Shown here piece by piece: positions 50,101 to 59,864 of a DNA stretch of 64,000 nucleotides. The stretch covers positions 2,046,001 through 2,110,000 of the forward strand of contig JAZARR010000172.1 in the NCBI GenBank assembly GCA_037389465.1, read 5' to 3'. Every line of letters starts with the position of its first letter. Position 1 is the stretch's first letter. Under the pieces are notes generated by a model that was given only the letters and a program-made list of their open reading frames with translations, was not told the DNA's origin and did not search any database. Made by a program: the position numbers and the translations under genes. The stretch comes from Baylisascaris procyonis. Its lineage: Eukaryota > Nematoda > Chromadorea > Rhabditida > Ascarididae.

Positions 50101-53100
50101 TTAATTAGATTCTACGTAATTTCTATTCAATTTTATTAAATTAAAACAACTAATATTGCAGTGCTATTATTTAGTAGTTCATTATAAATGTTAAGTACTT
50201 CATTATAAATGTAAGTCACATATATATCGTAAATAAAAATTCACTGAATTAGAGTAGAAATGAAACGTCGAAAAACAGTAATAACGTAGTAGCAAGTATA
50301 GCATTTGATTTCGAAACGCATGTATCTTTAATAGAAACAGTGAAGAATAATGAAATTAAAATAGGCAGGAGAAATATGAACGAAAGCAATACAATGCTGG
50401 AAATTTGAATATTTGGGTTCTTTAGACTAGTCTCGTTAACTACCTTCTTACATTCTTACCTCCCGCTGGAAAAGTGTCTGAGCTAGCAAATAGAAAGTGG
50501 GTGGGGGGGGGGGGTTCACTCCGACAGCCTGGATTAGAAAAGTTCGTAGCACTCCTCGCACCTCAAACTTTTGAACTTTCTATGACATAAAAATTTTGAT
50601 AAATAGAACGCGAAATTAAACCACATAAATATATTAAAAAAAAACCTGAAGCAAAATAAAATTAAACTATAGTAACACGGCAGATATGTCATCATATATT
50701 CAGCAATGATGAACAAATAAAGCGGAGAGGAACCGAATATTAAAACGATGAGTTCCATATTGAAATTTAAAATTAGCCAATAATCCTCTTGGCTCATAGA
50801 TTCTCGGGGATTACAACATCAAAAGTCACATCAAGCCATCAAGTTGTAAGAATAGATATAGTTGAGAAAGCATAGAAACTCTATTGTGTTGGAATTTCTT
50901 GTCGAATAAAAAACGAATAGGAAGTAATATTTAAATAGAAGGATGAGAAGGGAATGCGAAAACATATCCACCTTGTTCAATTATATCACAATTCAATTCT
51001 TTCTTCAACAAAATACTAGATGAAAATCCATGATAACTTCCGTTAATTTATAGCTGAAACGAAGCATAAAAAGTAGTGATGAGTAACTAACATATACAGG
51101 TGTAACAAACATTTATCCAGGTAAACTTTCGATATAACTGATAGAGACTCATATAATTGTGCTACAAAATCATATTTGTTATCAAATATACTAGTGAAGT
51201 GTTAAACATTAAACATATTGCTGGAAAAGTTCAATTTTGCAGACTATCGTGAGGTAGTTCATTTTGTGAAAATCTTTTAAATTTTGAGGAAATAATAATC
51301 GAAAATCGCAGAAATTATCCTACAATGGACGAATCAACGTCGATTTGCATATACGGAGCTCTCTGAGGTTAAAATTTGTATAGCGATATTGAGCACGGGA
51401 AAATATAACGCAGAATGTTGTTGGTTGTCTGTGTGAATCATCTTGCAATTTAAGAGCATATAAAATATGAGCGATTCACCTACCGTAATGTTAGTGTTTC
51501 GTTATGTTTGTAGAATCGTGCTTTTTTGTTTCTATCGATCACAAATTCATCGGGATTCAAATGTGGTAGATCACAGATGACCAATGTTGCGGCTTCTGAT
51601 GTACAAGTAGGCGTGAATGATGCCAAATAATCAAGCATACCGATCAATGCCCATTCACCTCTAAGTGCTAGAGTACTTAGAGTGCAGCGTAAATAGGCTG
51701 CCCGCTGAAATTTAGACGATGAGAGAATATATAAGAATACTGCAGAGTGGGAAAAAAATAAGCCATTATAATGGAAAATGCCTAAGCCGCCTAAAGAGAT
51801 TTTGAAATTTTATTAACGTGGGGAGGGGGTGGGGGGGATGAGATATGATTTTAACGAATAATTTCTTAAAAAATTTTTCCAAAGATATTCGCAAAAAAAA
51901 ACGAAAACAAAAAAAAAAAAGAAATTCGAATGGAATGCAAATGTCATACCAATGGATGAACAAGCGAATTGTTGAGTTTTAAACGTCTCCCATCGCCACA
52001 TCTCATCTCAATTAATGTCTCTGTTGCATACTAGAAATTAACATATTAAACGCGATGAATGATCAAAGATCATTTGCTTATAAAAACTTAATTATAATGC
52101 TCGTAGAAAAATTTTCACAAATATGATGAAGGAAATAAATGAGGGAAAATAGAGAGGAACTATATTGATGTTATATTGTAATGTGAAACTATTCCTTAGC
52201 TAATAATAAATTATTTATCGACAACAATTCTCCCATATGTCTAATGAATTGCATCGAATACACTATAATAAAAAATATTGAATATTTGCCTCATTCGATT
52301 TAATCAATTTAATTAACTAGTACATGAATGCAATATTTTAATTAATAACCGCTATTTAAAGTAACTCATGATATCTTTATTAATTTTGGTCAATTTCAGT
52401 ATAAAAATAATCTTGATTGGAATTTTAGTTTGTTAACCTTAAATTAATTTCAGAATTTAAGAGTCGATACAAAATAAGAGTAACCTGCCCTTTCGAATTG
52501 GGATTGATGAATGAATTTCTCACTGAGAATCGATCACCGTATGTGTCGTTGAGCAAAGGAGGATCACACCATTGGGGATTCAATTCGTTTCCCCACAACA
52601 TTTCTTCATTACCGTAATCATCAGGTTGATCCTAAATTTGTGGATTTTAACAAGTGAGACTATAAAACAGCCTCATAAAAAGGTGTCTTCTCCCCCCCCC
52701 CTCTCCAACCCCACCCCTCTCACGCTCTTCGATCCCCACTTCTTACCTTAAATAAGACTGATTTCATTCCTCTTCCTCATTCAGTTTCGTATTTCATTTT
52801 CTCGAATTAATCGCTGTTTTATTGCTATTTTCTGAAGCCATATCTCTCATATCAAGCATATTTTTTAATTAAAAAAAAAAAAACAATTAGCAAAAGCATA
52901 TGATCGAATTATCTAAATGCAAAATTCAGCTTACAGCATTATTTAGATAGAAAGGAACGAATGAAATAATTTAAAAAATTTTTTTCTTCAATATTTAAGT
53001 CTTATCCCATTAGAAATTCTAATAAGATGGAATCCAAAAGTATCGAAGAAACTGTTGCAATATGACTTTGATTGTCTAAGTTATTACTTCTTTCAAATGA

Positions 53101-53257
53101 ACCAAATACCATTTTCAGTAAATATTTCAATGAATATCTTTAATTCACTCACCAAATAATCGTATTCTTCATATTCAACCTTATCAATCGTAACATAAAG
53201 AGCACTAATTGTATGCACCAATAAAACAATAACAACGGCAACTATACATCTCGACAT
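44009..53257 (-). CDS. Type I membrane protein with sushi/CCP-like modules, 7 exons, 363 residues
   Basis: Exons 53153-53257, 52485-52631, 51484-51704, 49863-49981, 48448-48575, 45457-45673 and 44009-44163 join in frame to 1092 coding bases. The protein starts with a signal peptide (MSRCIVAVVIVLLVHTISA). It continues with a cysteine-containing extracellular part of about 290 residues, one helix (ALIVTKVILLFILAFMVKLI) and a short basic tail ending SLKVY. The module in exon 6 fits the CCP pattern C...FEC...LEC...W...TC. The segment across exons 3-4 also fits: ICDLP, LRC, LRCDDTGW, PVC. Regions around WCDPP and RCTLQQ are weaker, degenerate modules. CCP domains bind proteins at cell surfaces (complement control, synaptic receptor clustering), so an adhesion or receptor-scaffold role is plausible but unproven. 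I do not recognise the specific orthologue. Confidence 0.85.
44595..44632. repeat. Poly-A and (AAAAT)n repeat
   Basis: A run of A followed by about five AAAAT units. Confidence 0.9.
45457..45673 (-). CDS. CCP protein exon 6: best CCP module
   Basis: It encodes NCLTPYIHLGDYL, SRVSFECFEEHKLIGSRVLE and CTDVGYWNDTLPTC, a complete four-cysteine CCP with Trp. The donor is GAAG|GTTAGT, phase 1. The acceptor shown (CTCAAG|GAT) is the one in phase with exon 5. TTTAG at 45640 is better as a sequence but out of phase and would need an undetected exon. Confidence 0.82.
45690..46215 (+). other. Frame-broken possible pseudogene in a CCP intron
   Basis: The sequence looks less AT-rich than its flanks. Overlapping plus-strand frames are open in turn (LHFGDRVLLKKEILFF, MCIEALATLIGLAPTN, FLNKVKSEHFGNP), as though one coding sequence had been broken by frameshifts. 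No family was recognised. Confidence 0.2.
46656..46678. repeat. Perfect 23 bp palindrome
   Basis: ATTTCAGTGTT and AACACTGAAAT flank a single central C, in an intron of the CCP gene. The 11 bp arms are perfect. Confidence 0.85.
48448..48575 (-). CDS. CCP protein exon 5
   Basis: It follows TATTACAG and ends AAG|GTTAGA, phase 0. It encodes SRCTLQQIPKYLQYAINGSI, then CNESSQLCPSNNETL, with cysteines and several N-glycosylation sites but no full CCP pattern. Confidence 0.83.
49602..49672 (-). pseudogene. tRNA-like remnant, possibly tRNA-Cys
   Basis: The minus strand reads CGTAGTTCAATTGTAGAGCA, which is very close to a tRNA D arm (A box). It continues through CCGGCAAAC to AGATCGAG and a weak T-arm-like GCGTTCGC. 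TAGAGCA, a GCA triplet and AGATCGAG recall tRNA-Cys, but the anticodon and T stems do not pair properly. It is a decayed tRNA or tRNA-derived repeat, not a working gene. Confidence 0.3.
49863..49981 (-). CDS. CCP protein exon 4
   Basis: It lies between ATATTGTAG and GTG|GTTAGT. It encodes CAKSDARLLPNGSQTLRCDD followed by TGW and ending PVC, the second half of a CCP module with its conserved tryptophan. Confidence 0.87.
50502..50515 (+). repeat. Poly-G run
   Basis: A GTGGG stretch running into about ten consecutive G. Similar G or C runs lie near 34435-34445, 52690-52700 and 56517-56530. Confidence 0.85.
51484..51704 (-). CDS. CCP protein exon 3
   Basis: It follows AAATTTCAG and ends at ACG|GTAGGT, phase 2. 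It encodes YLRCTLSTLALRGEW, FTPTCTS and ICDLPHLNPDEF: the end of the first module and the start of the second. Confidence 0.87.
52485..52631 (-). CDS. CCP protein exon 2
   Basis: 49 codons, phase 0 at both ends, from AATTTAG| to CAG|GTTACT. It begins with an acidic DQPDDYGNEE stretch and carries WCDPPLLNDTYGD, which could open a degenerate CCP module. Confidence 0.85.
53153..53257 (-). CDS. CCP protein exon 1: signal peptide
   Basis: The exon holds 35 codons from ATG at 53257 to the donor TTG|GTGAGT. I chose this ATG because it places a hydrophobic core right at the start. An upstream in-frame ATG at 53314 would put 19 extra residues before it. Confidence 0.85.
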
Positions 53258-55537
53258 ATGGATTGATGAGAGACACTCAGAGACCTCAGGTAGCAACTGT
53301 GAAGGTGGACTCATAGACCTTAAGTTTATTAACCGCAAGCCTTTTCAAGAGGCTCTTTGAATGCAGTATTGGCTGGCGCATTGAAGGCGTATTTGTGAAA
53401 CCAGCTGAGGCAACCAATTTTATTCTCACAAAGTGGTGCACAATGAAATCTTAATCATAAAATTTCGTCGTCAATTAACGGCAAATTTATCTTAATGTAT
53501 TTACCAAAAAATAGATTTAGAATTGTGCGTAAACAAGTTGCAAAAAAATATTCGAGAAAATGGATCAATTAGTGAAAAATATTGAAAACGATTAAATGGG
53601 CGATGGTGATGCCACTTGCTGCCTATAGGGAGAGCTATAAGGTAAACGGCTTCAACCTCAATAAAGTTGCCCATAATTGTTTTCCCTCTGAGCTATAACG
53701 TGAACTCAACACAAAATCCCACTCAAATCCTAGCAGACAGTCATTGATCTAAGTCAGTCGCAATGCCCATAATCACGAGAACAATTGACTTAACTCAATA
53801 ATTTCGAAACCAATGCCGTTGTGCTCATTTTTTCTATTAAACGATAATTACTTATTATAAAGGCATCCGTAATAAGCAATAAAAAATCTAGCAGAAAATT
53901 TTTGTGAGTAGGACAACCAATAAAGTTTACTAAACGATATTCCTCCACAAAATCGTTGAGCATATTCAGGCGTTGACTCAACATTTGGGAAAGTGGAATA
54001 CTGAAATTATCAAGAGTTACTGAAACATGGATAATAAGGCATCAGTCACTTAAGCAATCCAAAAATTCCTTAGTCTTTTGAATATCACAACCCTCTCGAC
54101 AATATGCCCTTAGGAGACAAAAATGATAAAGCATTTGTACAAGGAAAACAAGCACTCACCAATTCACATCCAGAATTCATCGACAACATTTCAGTTCCTA
54201 AATAATGGTACCACACCCTTTTATACCCCAAGACCTGTCTAAACGAAATACACCATACTTCGATCCCATAATAACGAGTAGGATACTTTCTCTAACACCT
54301 ATTTTTTCACAGATACATATAATATCTAGAGCATTGAAGCTCTGAAGTTGTCATAAGACTGTCTTGCACTTGTAGGCTTCGAGATCCTGAGTATTCGCAG
54401 GGTTATTCTTGAGGGGATGTTTCGCAGAAACCTCGTTTTCTCTCTCGTCTGTCCATAATATCCGAACATCCTGCATAATCAGCATAGTGAGAGTCCGTTA
54501 ATTTTGCCTTCGTTTCTGAAGCTGCTTCCATTGTCCGCTGTTAAAGGCAGAGAGATGTAAACATGCTGGAATTCCCCTTCAACTTGCACGCATCGGAGAG
54601 AACCTGCTTCGAATCATGGGAATTTCCAGGAATTACTTTTAAAAGTCCCTGAAAATTTCTAAAACCGTCCCACATTCGACATTACCTCTTCTTCTGGAGG
54701 AAGAGCGACGCAAGTAACCTTCGTGATCCCGATACCACTCGTGAAGTTGTTCCTCTTCCGCCTTTTGAACTGGGTCCAGATACCGGCTACTTTGACCAAC
54801 TTGCACTGTCGCAACTACTGATTTCGCATTAGCCATCACTTCTTCCACCATAGCGCGAACATTTAGCATAAGCTATTGGAGAAATTCCACCACGAGCTCC
54901 TCATGAATACTTGCCCAGATCTGCTAGCATGCAGTCCCGCCTAAATTTCCACATCCATTATCGCCATCGACACCTCAGAATTGGGTAACCGAACCTCAAA
55001 ATGTAACAGCTTGCTGCAGTGTGCATCAGAACTGAAAATATTTCGTCATATGTTTTATCGTATATTTCATCACTTCCCTTCTCTCTTTCTCGTCTATATT
55101 AATACACTATTATATGATTTACAATGTGCCCTCTTTCTCTCTTCTGCTTCATTTCTCATTGTTTCTCTCGACTTTATCCACTCAATTTCGTTATCGACGT
55201 CTTTGATACGAGTATATTGACTTGATGCGATTTTTTAAATATATAATTGATCATAATATAGCGCTGCAGAATGCGAATGTCGTGTGGCTGAAGATTAAAC
55301 TGCGAAGCACGAATTTTGCATGCAATAATAATAGCCATTGCAGCATCATTCGTTGCTGTTTTATTGTTGTTGTCGATTGTTGTGGTCGTCTTTGTCTTAG
55401 TAATAGCTGCGTTCATTTAACTGAGGGACGTTCTGGAAGTTGAAGAGAGGGAGGTCTAGAATTTAGGATTATCTGGTTAGATCAGTTCTTACTTCGACTC
55501 ATAATTTTGTTCAGTGTTATTATTTGAGCGTCTAACG
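53258..55537. other. Intergenic region between the CCP gene and the small ORF pair
   Basis: It should hold the promoter of the minus-strand CCP gene and that of the plus-strand pair, which diverge from here. Around 54.38-54.98 kb composition is less AT-rich. A minus-strand frame there (54639-54869) ends in acidic and Arg/Ser-rich residues (RSSSRRRGNVEC) but has no recognisable domain. Confidence 0.45.
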
Positions 55538-55735
55538 ATGGTGGATGACTTCTGGTATCACTTTCGAAAGCGTTTACCTCTCTATTTGGGTCCAATCATC
55601 GCGGCCACTATTATCTTCATCGATTGGAATCATACCCGTGAATGGAAACGAAATGGTCGTATTTCTGCATTGGATGTGCATCTATTCGGGAAACGTCCAC
55701 CCGATTCGCTAAACTCGAGTGAACAACAGCATTAG
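55538..55735 (+). CDS. Small single-pass membrane protein, 65 residues
   Basis: The ORF runs ATG to TAG with no intron. It encodes MVDDFWYHFRKRLPLYLGP, a helix (IIAATIIFI), DWNHTREWKRNGR and a polar tail. A short basic N-terminus, one helix and a charged tail recall small accessory subunits of mitochondrial respiratory complexes such as NDUFB1, but I cannot confirm that. TTTTGTTCAG about 25 bases upstream of the ATG could be a spliced-leader or intron acceptor. The TAG is followed directly by GTGCAA, so AG|GTGCAA could act as a donor onto the acceptor at 55781. That would put this ORF and the next one in one mRNA. Confidence 0.6.
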   Translation: MVDDFWYHFRKRLPLYLGPIIAATIIFIDWNHTREWKRNGRISALDVHLFGKRPPDSLNSSEQQH

Positions 55736-55978
55736 GTGCAAATTATTTATTGAATCTACTAATTGTTCTATATGATTTCAGATCGTTGAGTGCGTCCCAA
55801 ATGGGCACATTTACGTTCACCTACTTCTTCAGGAAAGCGATATGGGAACACAAATATAAGTGGATGGCCGTACCTTTCATCTATTATTTTGGTACGCTCT
55901 CAACGTTCGTTATATTTATCCGTATAGAAAATTTTCACTACGATCAATCATTTTTGCTCTGGAACACTTATATCACCA
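55538..55978 (+). other. Tightly packed ORF pair, possible operon or dicistronic mRNA
   Basis: Stop and next ATG are 65 bases apart, with splice-acceptor-like TTTCAG at 55777-55781 between them. No AATAAA lies between, and none follows until 56919. Confidence 0.4.
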
Positions 55979-56874
55979 GTATGTACCGACATATGCACCA
56001 ATAATATCCTTCTAAAAAACGCCGTTTATGATGAAAGTCTTCAGAGGCTGAAGTTAATCGAAAGTGTTCTTGTTAGCTTTTCGTTTGGCATTGAAAAGGT
56101 ATTACTGAAGCTGATGGTCATAATAGATGCAAGGATGCGTACGCAAATTTAAGAGGCTATGAAACATAGCATCGAGTTTTTCATCTCGTTGTTGCTTTAC
56201 TTCGTCTAGTGCAGTTGTAATCGCTTTGAATCGTTCCCCATCTCACAGTCAGTGGCTATCCCTCCCACCTTGATTTAACTCCTACCTCTCTATTCTGCCT
56301 CATATAAAAGTGTTATTTCGTCACTCCACGATGGTGCGTTATTTTAGGACAGCTGATTGACACTAAATGAAATCTGTATCATAGCTGTGAAGCTGGTTGA
56401 TACTTTTTTTAGAAGGAAGCTGCCGCTATTTTTGAAAGTTATTCAGAGATTTATTCGTGATGAGAAGTAATGAACAAATTCGGTTCTTAACAGTAACACA
56501 TGATGCAGTCGTGTAGGGGGAGGGGGGGGGGTTCCAAGAGGCTTTTAGAGCACCTTTGACAACTCACTATAAAGAAAGATAGAAGGAAGAGCGGAGTGCA
56601 GGATGCAGCACCTCTTCAGACATTTTGTCGTTACTCAATATGCACCATAGTATCACACAGCACCACCTATTTGATGTTTGTTGTCTAATTCGGAGCCAAA
56701 TGATTTAATTTGATTACTCCTAATAAACCTTAATAACCATACCAATCTAAAATTTCAGGTCAGTGTTGGGAGGCTGCTGGCTATCATAAAGTGCAAATGA
56801 TGAAAGGACGTAGCAAAATGTATGCAGATCGAATCGCTGCGATTCCAGCCGGTGAAGATGTTTGGCGATATTGA
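55801..56874 (+). CDS. Small membrane protein, 97 residues, two exons
   Basis: Exons 55801-55978 and 56759-56874 join in phase 1 at ACCA|GTATGT and AATTTCAG|GT. The protein begins MGTFTFTYFFRKAIWEHKYK, has a helix around WMAVPFIYYFGTLSTFVIFI and, after the junction, reads QCWEAAGYHKVQMMKGRSKM and ends IPAGEDVWRY. Size and layout fit a small organelle membrane protein, but no family was recognised. An acceptor TGATTTCAG lies 20 bases before the ATG, typical of nematode trans-splicing. AATAAA at 56919-56924 is a well-placed poly(A) signal. None of the donors I examined joins the preceding 65-codon ORF to this one in frame, so they are treated as separate proteins. Confidence 0.65.
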
Positions 56875-56918
56875 TTAGTAATTACTTCATCGTTTAGCTG
56901 TTTTATTTCAATAGTGTG

Positions 56919-56924
56919 AATAAA
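56919..56924 (+). terminator. Poly(A) signal AATAAA
   Basis: It lies 45 bases after the stop of the 97-residue ORF, where a nematode 3' end would be expected. Confidence 0.6.
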
Positions 56925-59673
56925 CCACTAGTCGATCAGCTTGAGATCTTAATGTTTGGTACTTGAATGAACAGTGAGAATACATACGCTCAGATTTATT
57001 GCTTATGGAAGTTATAGGGATCGTATTTAGAAGGAGCAGGGGGAGTAGATATTTTCTCAACGGAAAAAGCACACGTTATTGCCTTCTCCTCCCACACTCC
57101 TTTTCTCGATGAAATGGTACTCTGGGAAGCTGATCTATGATGGCGTATTGCCGTAATCCTAATTTAATACTGAAAATATTATCGTCTTCCCAATTGTTCA
57201 AGAAACGATTTATTTTGAGTTGTTTCGTTGATCATAGTGTTAGTATTTTAGTAGATATGAATGAGCTTCATGTCGATCAATGACCTTCTTGTACAATTGC
57301 GAGCATACCGTTTTAACTATAACGATTGGTTGATGAGGTAAATGTGCCACACCTGATTGATAATAAAAGCTTATCGCGCAACAGGTGCATAACATTTGGA
57401 TATACCTGCGATTATGTATATAGCATTCAGTTCATATTTGTGGGAGTGAACAAAAGCATTAAAAAAATATTATATTTGAACCGAACAAACAACACTTCTC
57501 ACATGAAATCAGTTATGGGACTAAACACAGCCAAACAATGACGATGACAAATCAGCATCAATCATATCCCACAACATTGATGCCTTAAGAGGAATCGGAT
57601 ATCCACATAATTCATAGTAATTCACCAGAGTTACCAATGTGTATCATCCGTCCATAAGCAGACATCTCGTTCATCGAGTTTGGATTCAACTGTTGGCGCC
57701 AACCTCAGGTCATAAAAGCTAATATCCACTCGAAGGTGGAAACATCGCTAGTCTGATCATGAATGGTCAGGCACTTCCACCTACAATCCTTTTGCCTAAC
57801 GTGGCTCTCCCTTACGCTCCGCAAAAAAATGAAAGCAAAAAGCCTCAATACGTGACCACTATTTTGGAACCGATCGATGCAAGCGCCTCGAGTTTGACCA
57901 AGATGCTTTAAAGATGCGATGCTTCAGCTTCTAAAGCCGCTATCAAGCAGTTTTGGTAATCAATTTTGAGGCCATCAAACGATGACTTTACGTACGAATG
58001 CATCACATGCAGAAAACATGTATATTTACTGCCCGAAACGTTCACAAAGATCCGCAAATCCAAAAGCTTAACGTTACCTGGGTACGCTTTTAGTTGAATA
58101 TGAGGAATCAGATTTATATACCTTCAAATGTTCTCATCTTCCTTCAAAAATCGTCACTAATCCGTCGAGGCATCCAATCCTCTTACTTTCGATTTTGTTA
58201 ACCAACTATCCCGAAGCTATTAGAATAAATCAATAACGTTGGCGTCTAGCAAACCCAATAAGCCGTGTAAACGGCAACGTGAACGAAGATGACCACTAGA
58301 AGCATATGATGAAAAGGCAAACCGAAAAATCGGCACCAATTAACATCACGTTTCTTATTGTAAATATACAGGCTGCCGGGGATAATGGTACGCAAAAGAA
58401 TGTGAAGGCATAAGACCGCCTTAGAAAAGACGTGACGAGAGCGATACTCTCATAATTGTAAAACTCAATTCAGGCTTACCCGTTAGACACCTCACATTCA
58501 CATATGAACCAAAGAACTTGTAATGAGCAACACAATACATCAGAAATAGTGAAGAATATTTTGCTAACCCTCACCGCGTTCTTATAGTACTAATACAGTT
58601 TACTACAAGTCACCGTATCATAGCTAGAATTAACTGCTAATACAGCTTGCTATAGGTTACCATAACATAACTAGGATTAGACTCATGAAGCATGCCGCTT
58701 TATAAATTTTAAGCATCCACATTAAATTATAGTATAACATGAATGAAAACACCTGCTAATTTGTTGTGCACCTGTGCACACTATACTAAACTTTCTTAGG
58801 ACTGCTACACTATATTGTATCGTGAGTACTTCAAATAAATGCATATGTTGGTGCAATTCACCAATACTATATTCAAGCCGATACATAATATATTGCAACA
58901 CTCCATATGTTACTATAAAAACGAAGGGGTTTAGCGATATATTCATCACTGAATGAAACGTGAGCACCCTGAGAAAAGATTGAAACACTGCATCCGTTTG
59001 TCGAAAGAAAAACAGAACACAGAGACGTATAACGCTTATCAGTACTAAAGCACATTTCAAAACATGCCGGTTGAAAAAGGGAGTGGGTTGAATATATAAT
59101 CCCTACTGTAAATCCCTCTACTTAAGATTAAATGAGATGGGTCCACAACATCCAGTTGAGAGAATGGAAAAAGAATCAATAGTAGAACGATTCATACGAT
59201 TTACTTCATCCTGGCTATCACAGATAACCCAAATTTATTTATTTTACGTCAATTTATCTTCTTTTTTCCTTATTTACCCCCCCCCTTGTTTTTAGGGAAA
59301 AAGTGCAAGTATTTCCTTCCTACTACCGCTAAATCACCAGCAAACGAAATGAACCAACAAACACGCCGAGATGGGATCAAGAAGATACATGAAACAGATA
59401 GAAAAAACTTCCAAATGGACCGAGGATGCATGAAGCAAAACGAGGATGAAACCTATTAGACCGTCAATAAAACTGTGTGAATGGGAAGAAGAAAAAACAG
59501 GCAGGAAGCAGCTATACACGCAACATTTAACCAGGCAAACAATCTTGGATAAAAAATGAGAGACCATGAGGACATGATGAGGGAGGGGAAAGGGGATCAA
59601 GAAAGAAACAAGGGTACGAGCAAACTGAGAGGAAGAATGGGTCGCCGAGACAGAAATGACGGAGAGGGAGCTC
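56925..59673. other. Intergenic region between converging genes
   Basis: Between about 57.55 and 58.45 kb the sequence is less AT-rich, and the minus strand reads YYELCGYPIPLKASMLW and KLLDLRIFVNVSGSKYT in short frames broken by stops. I could not assign these to a family; a decayed mobile element is one guess. A minus-strand 112-codon frame at 58722-59060 is hydrophobic but unrecognised. No RNA gene was seen. Confidence 0.4.
58590..58683 (+). repeat. Diverged tandem duplication, 47 bp period
   Basis: Two units beginning CTAATACAG and containing TCACCGTATCATAGCTAG or TTACCATAACATAACTAG. Confidence 0.7.
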
Positions 59674-59864
59674 CTAGAAATCGTCGTCTTCAATAAGACT
59701 CACATCCTTCTCACAGCCGGGACACTCCGTAAACCAGGTTGCAGATAAAAGCTCCATATAAGCCTCTTGCACACGCCACATGCAGTACTCCGACTCTCTC
59801 CAGCGAGATGAATGACAAATAAGCATCACCGTTTGGAAGCGTGCATGTAGCAACGGCAGCATCT
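59674..59864 (-). CDS. LRR protein last exon
   Basis: It follows GATTTTGCAG in phase 1, restoring GAG, and runs MLPLLHARFQTVMLICHSSR, WRESEYCMWRVQEAYMELLS, WFTECPGCEKDVSLIEDDDF, TAG. The two CxxC-spaced cysteines might bind a metal, but with only one such pair visible this is speculative. Confidence 0.82.

Noticed and set aside
54639..54869. 76-codon minus-strand frame considered as a retroelement gag
   Set aside because: No zinc knuckle or other gag hallmark is visible; noted only as part of a less AT-rich patch.
58722..59060. Hydrophobic minus-strand frame with an SLNPFVF stretch like a GPCR TM7
   Set aside because: No neighbouring exon with other helices was found, and the rest of the frame is not receptor-like.
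59334..59693. 119-codon hydrophobic minus-strand frame
   Set aside because: It begins inside the last LRR exon in another frame and is low in complexity.
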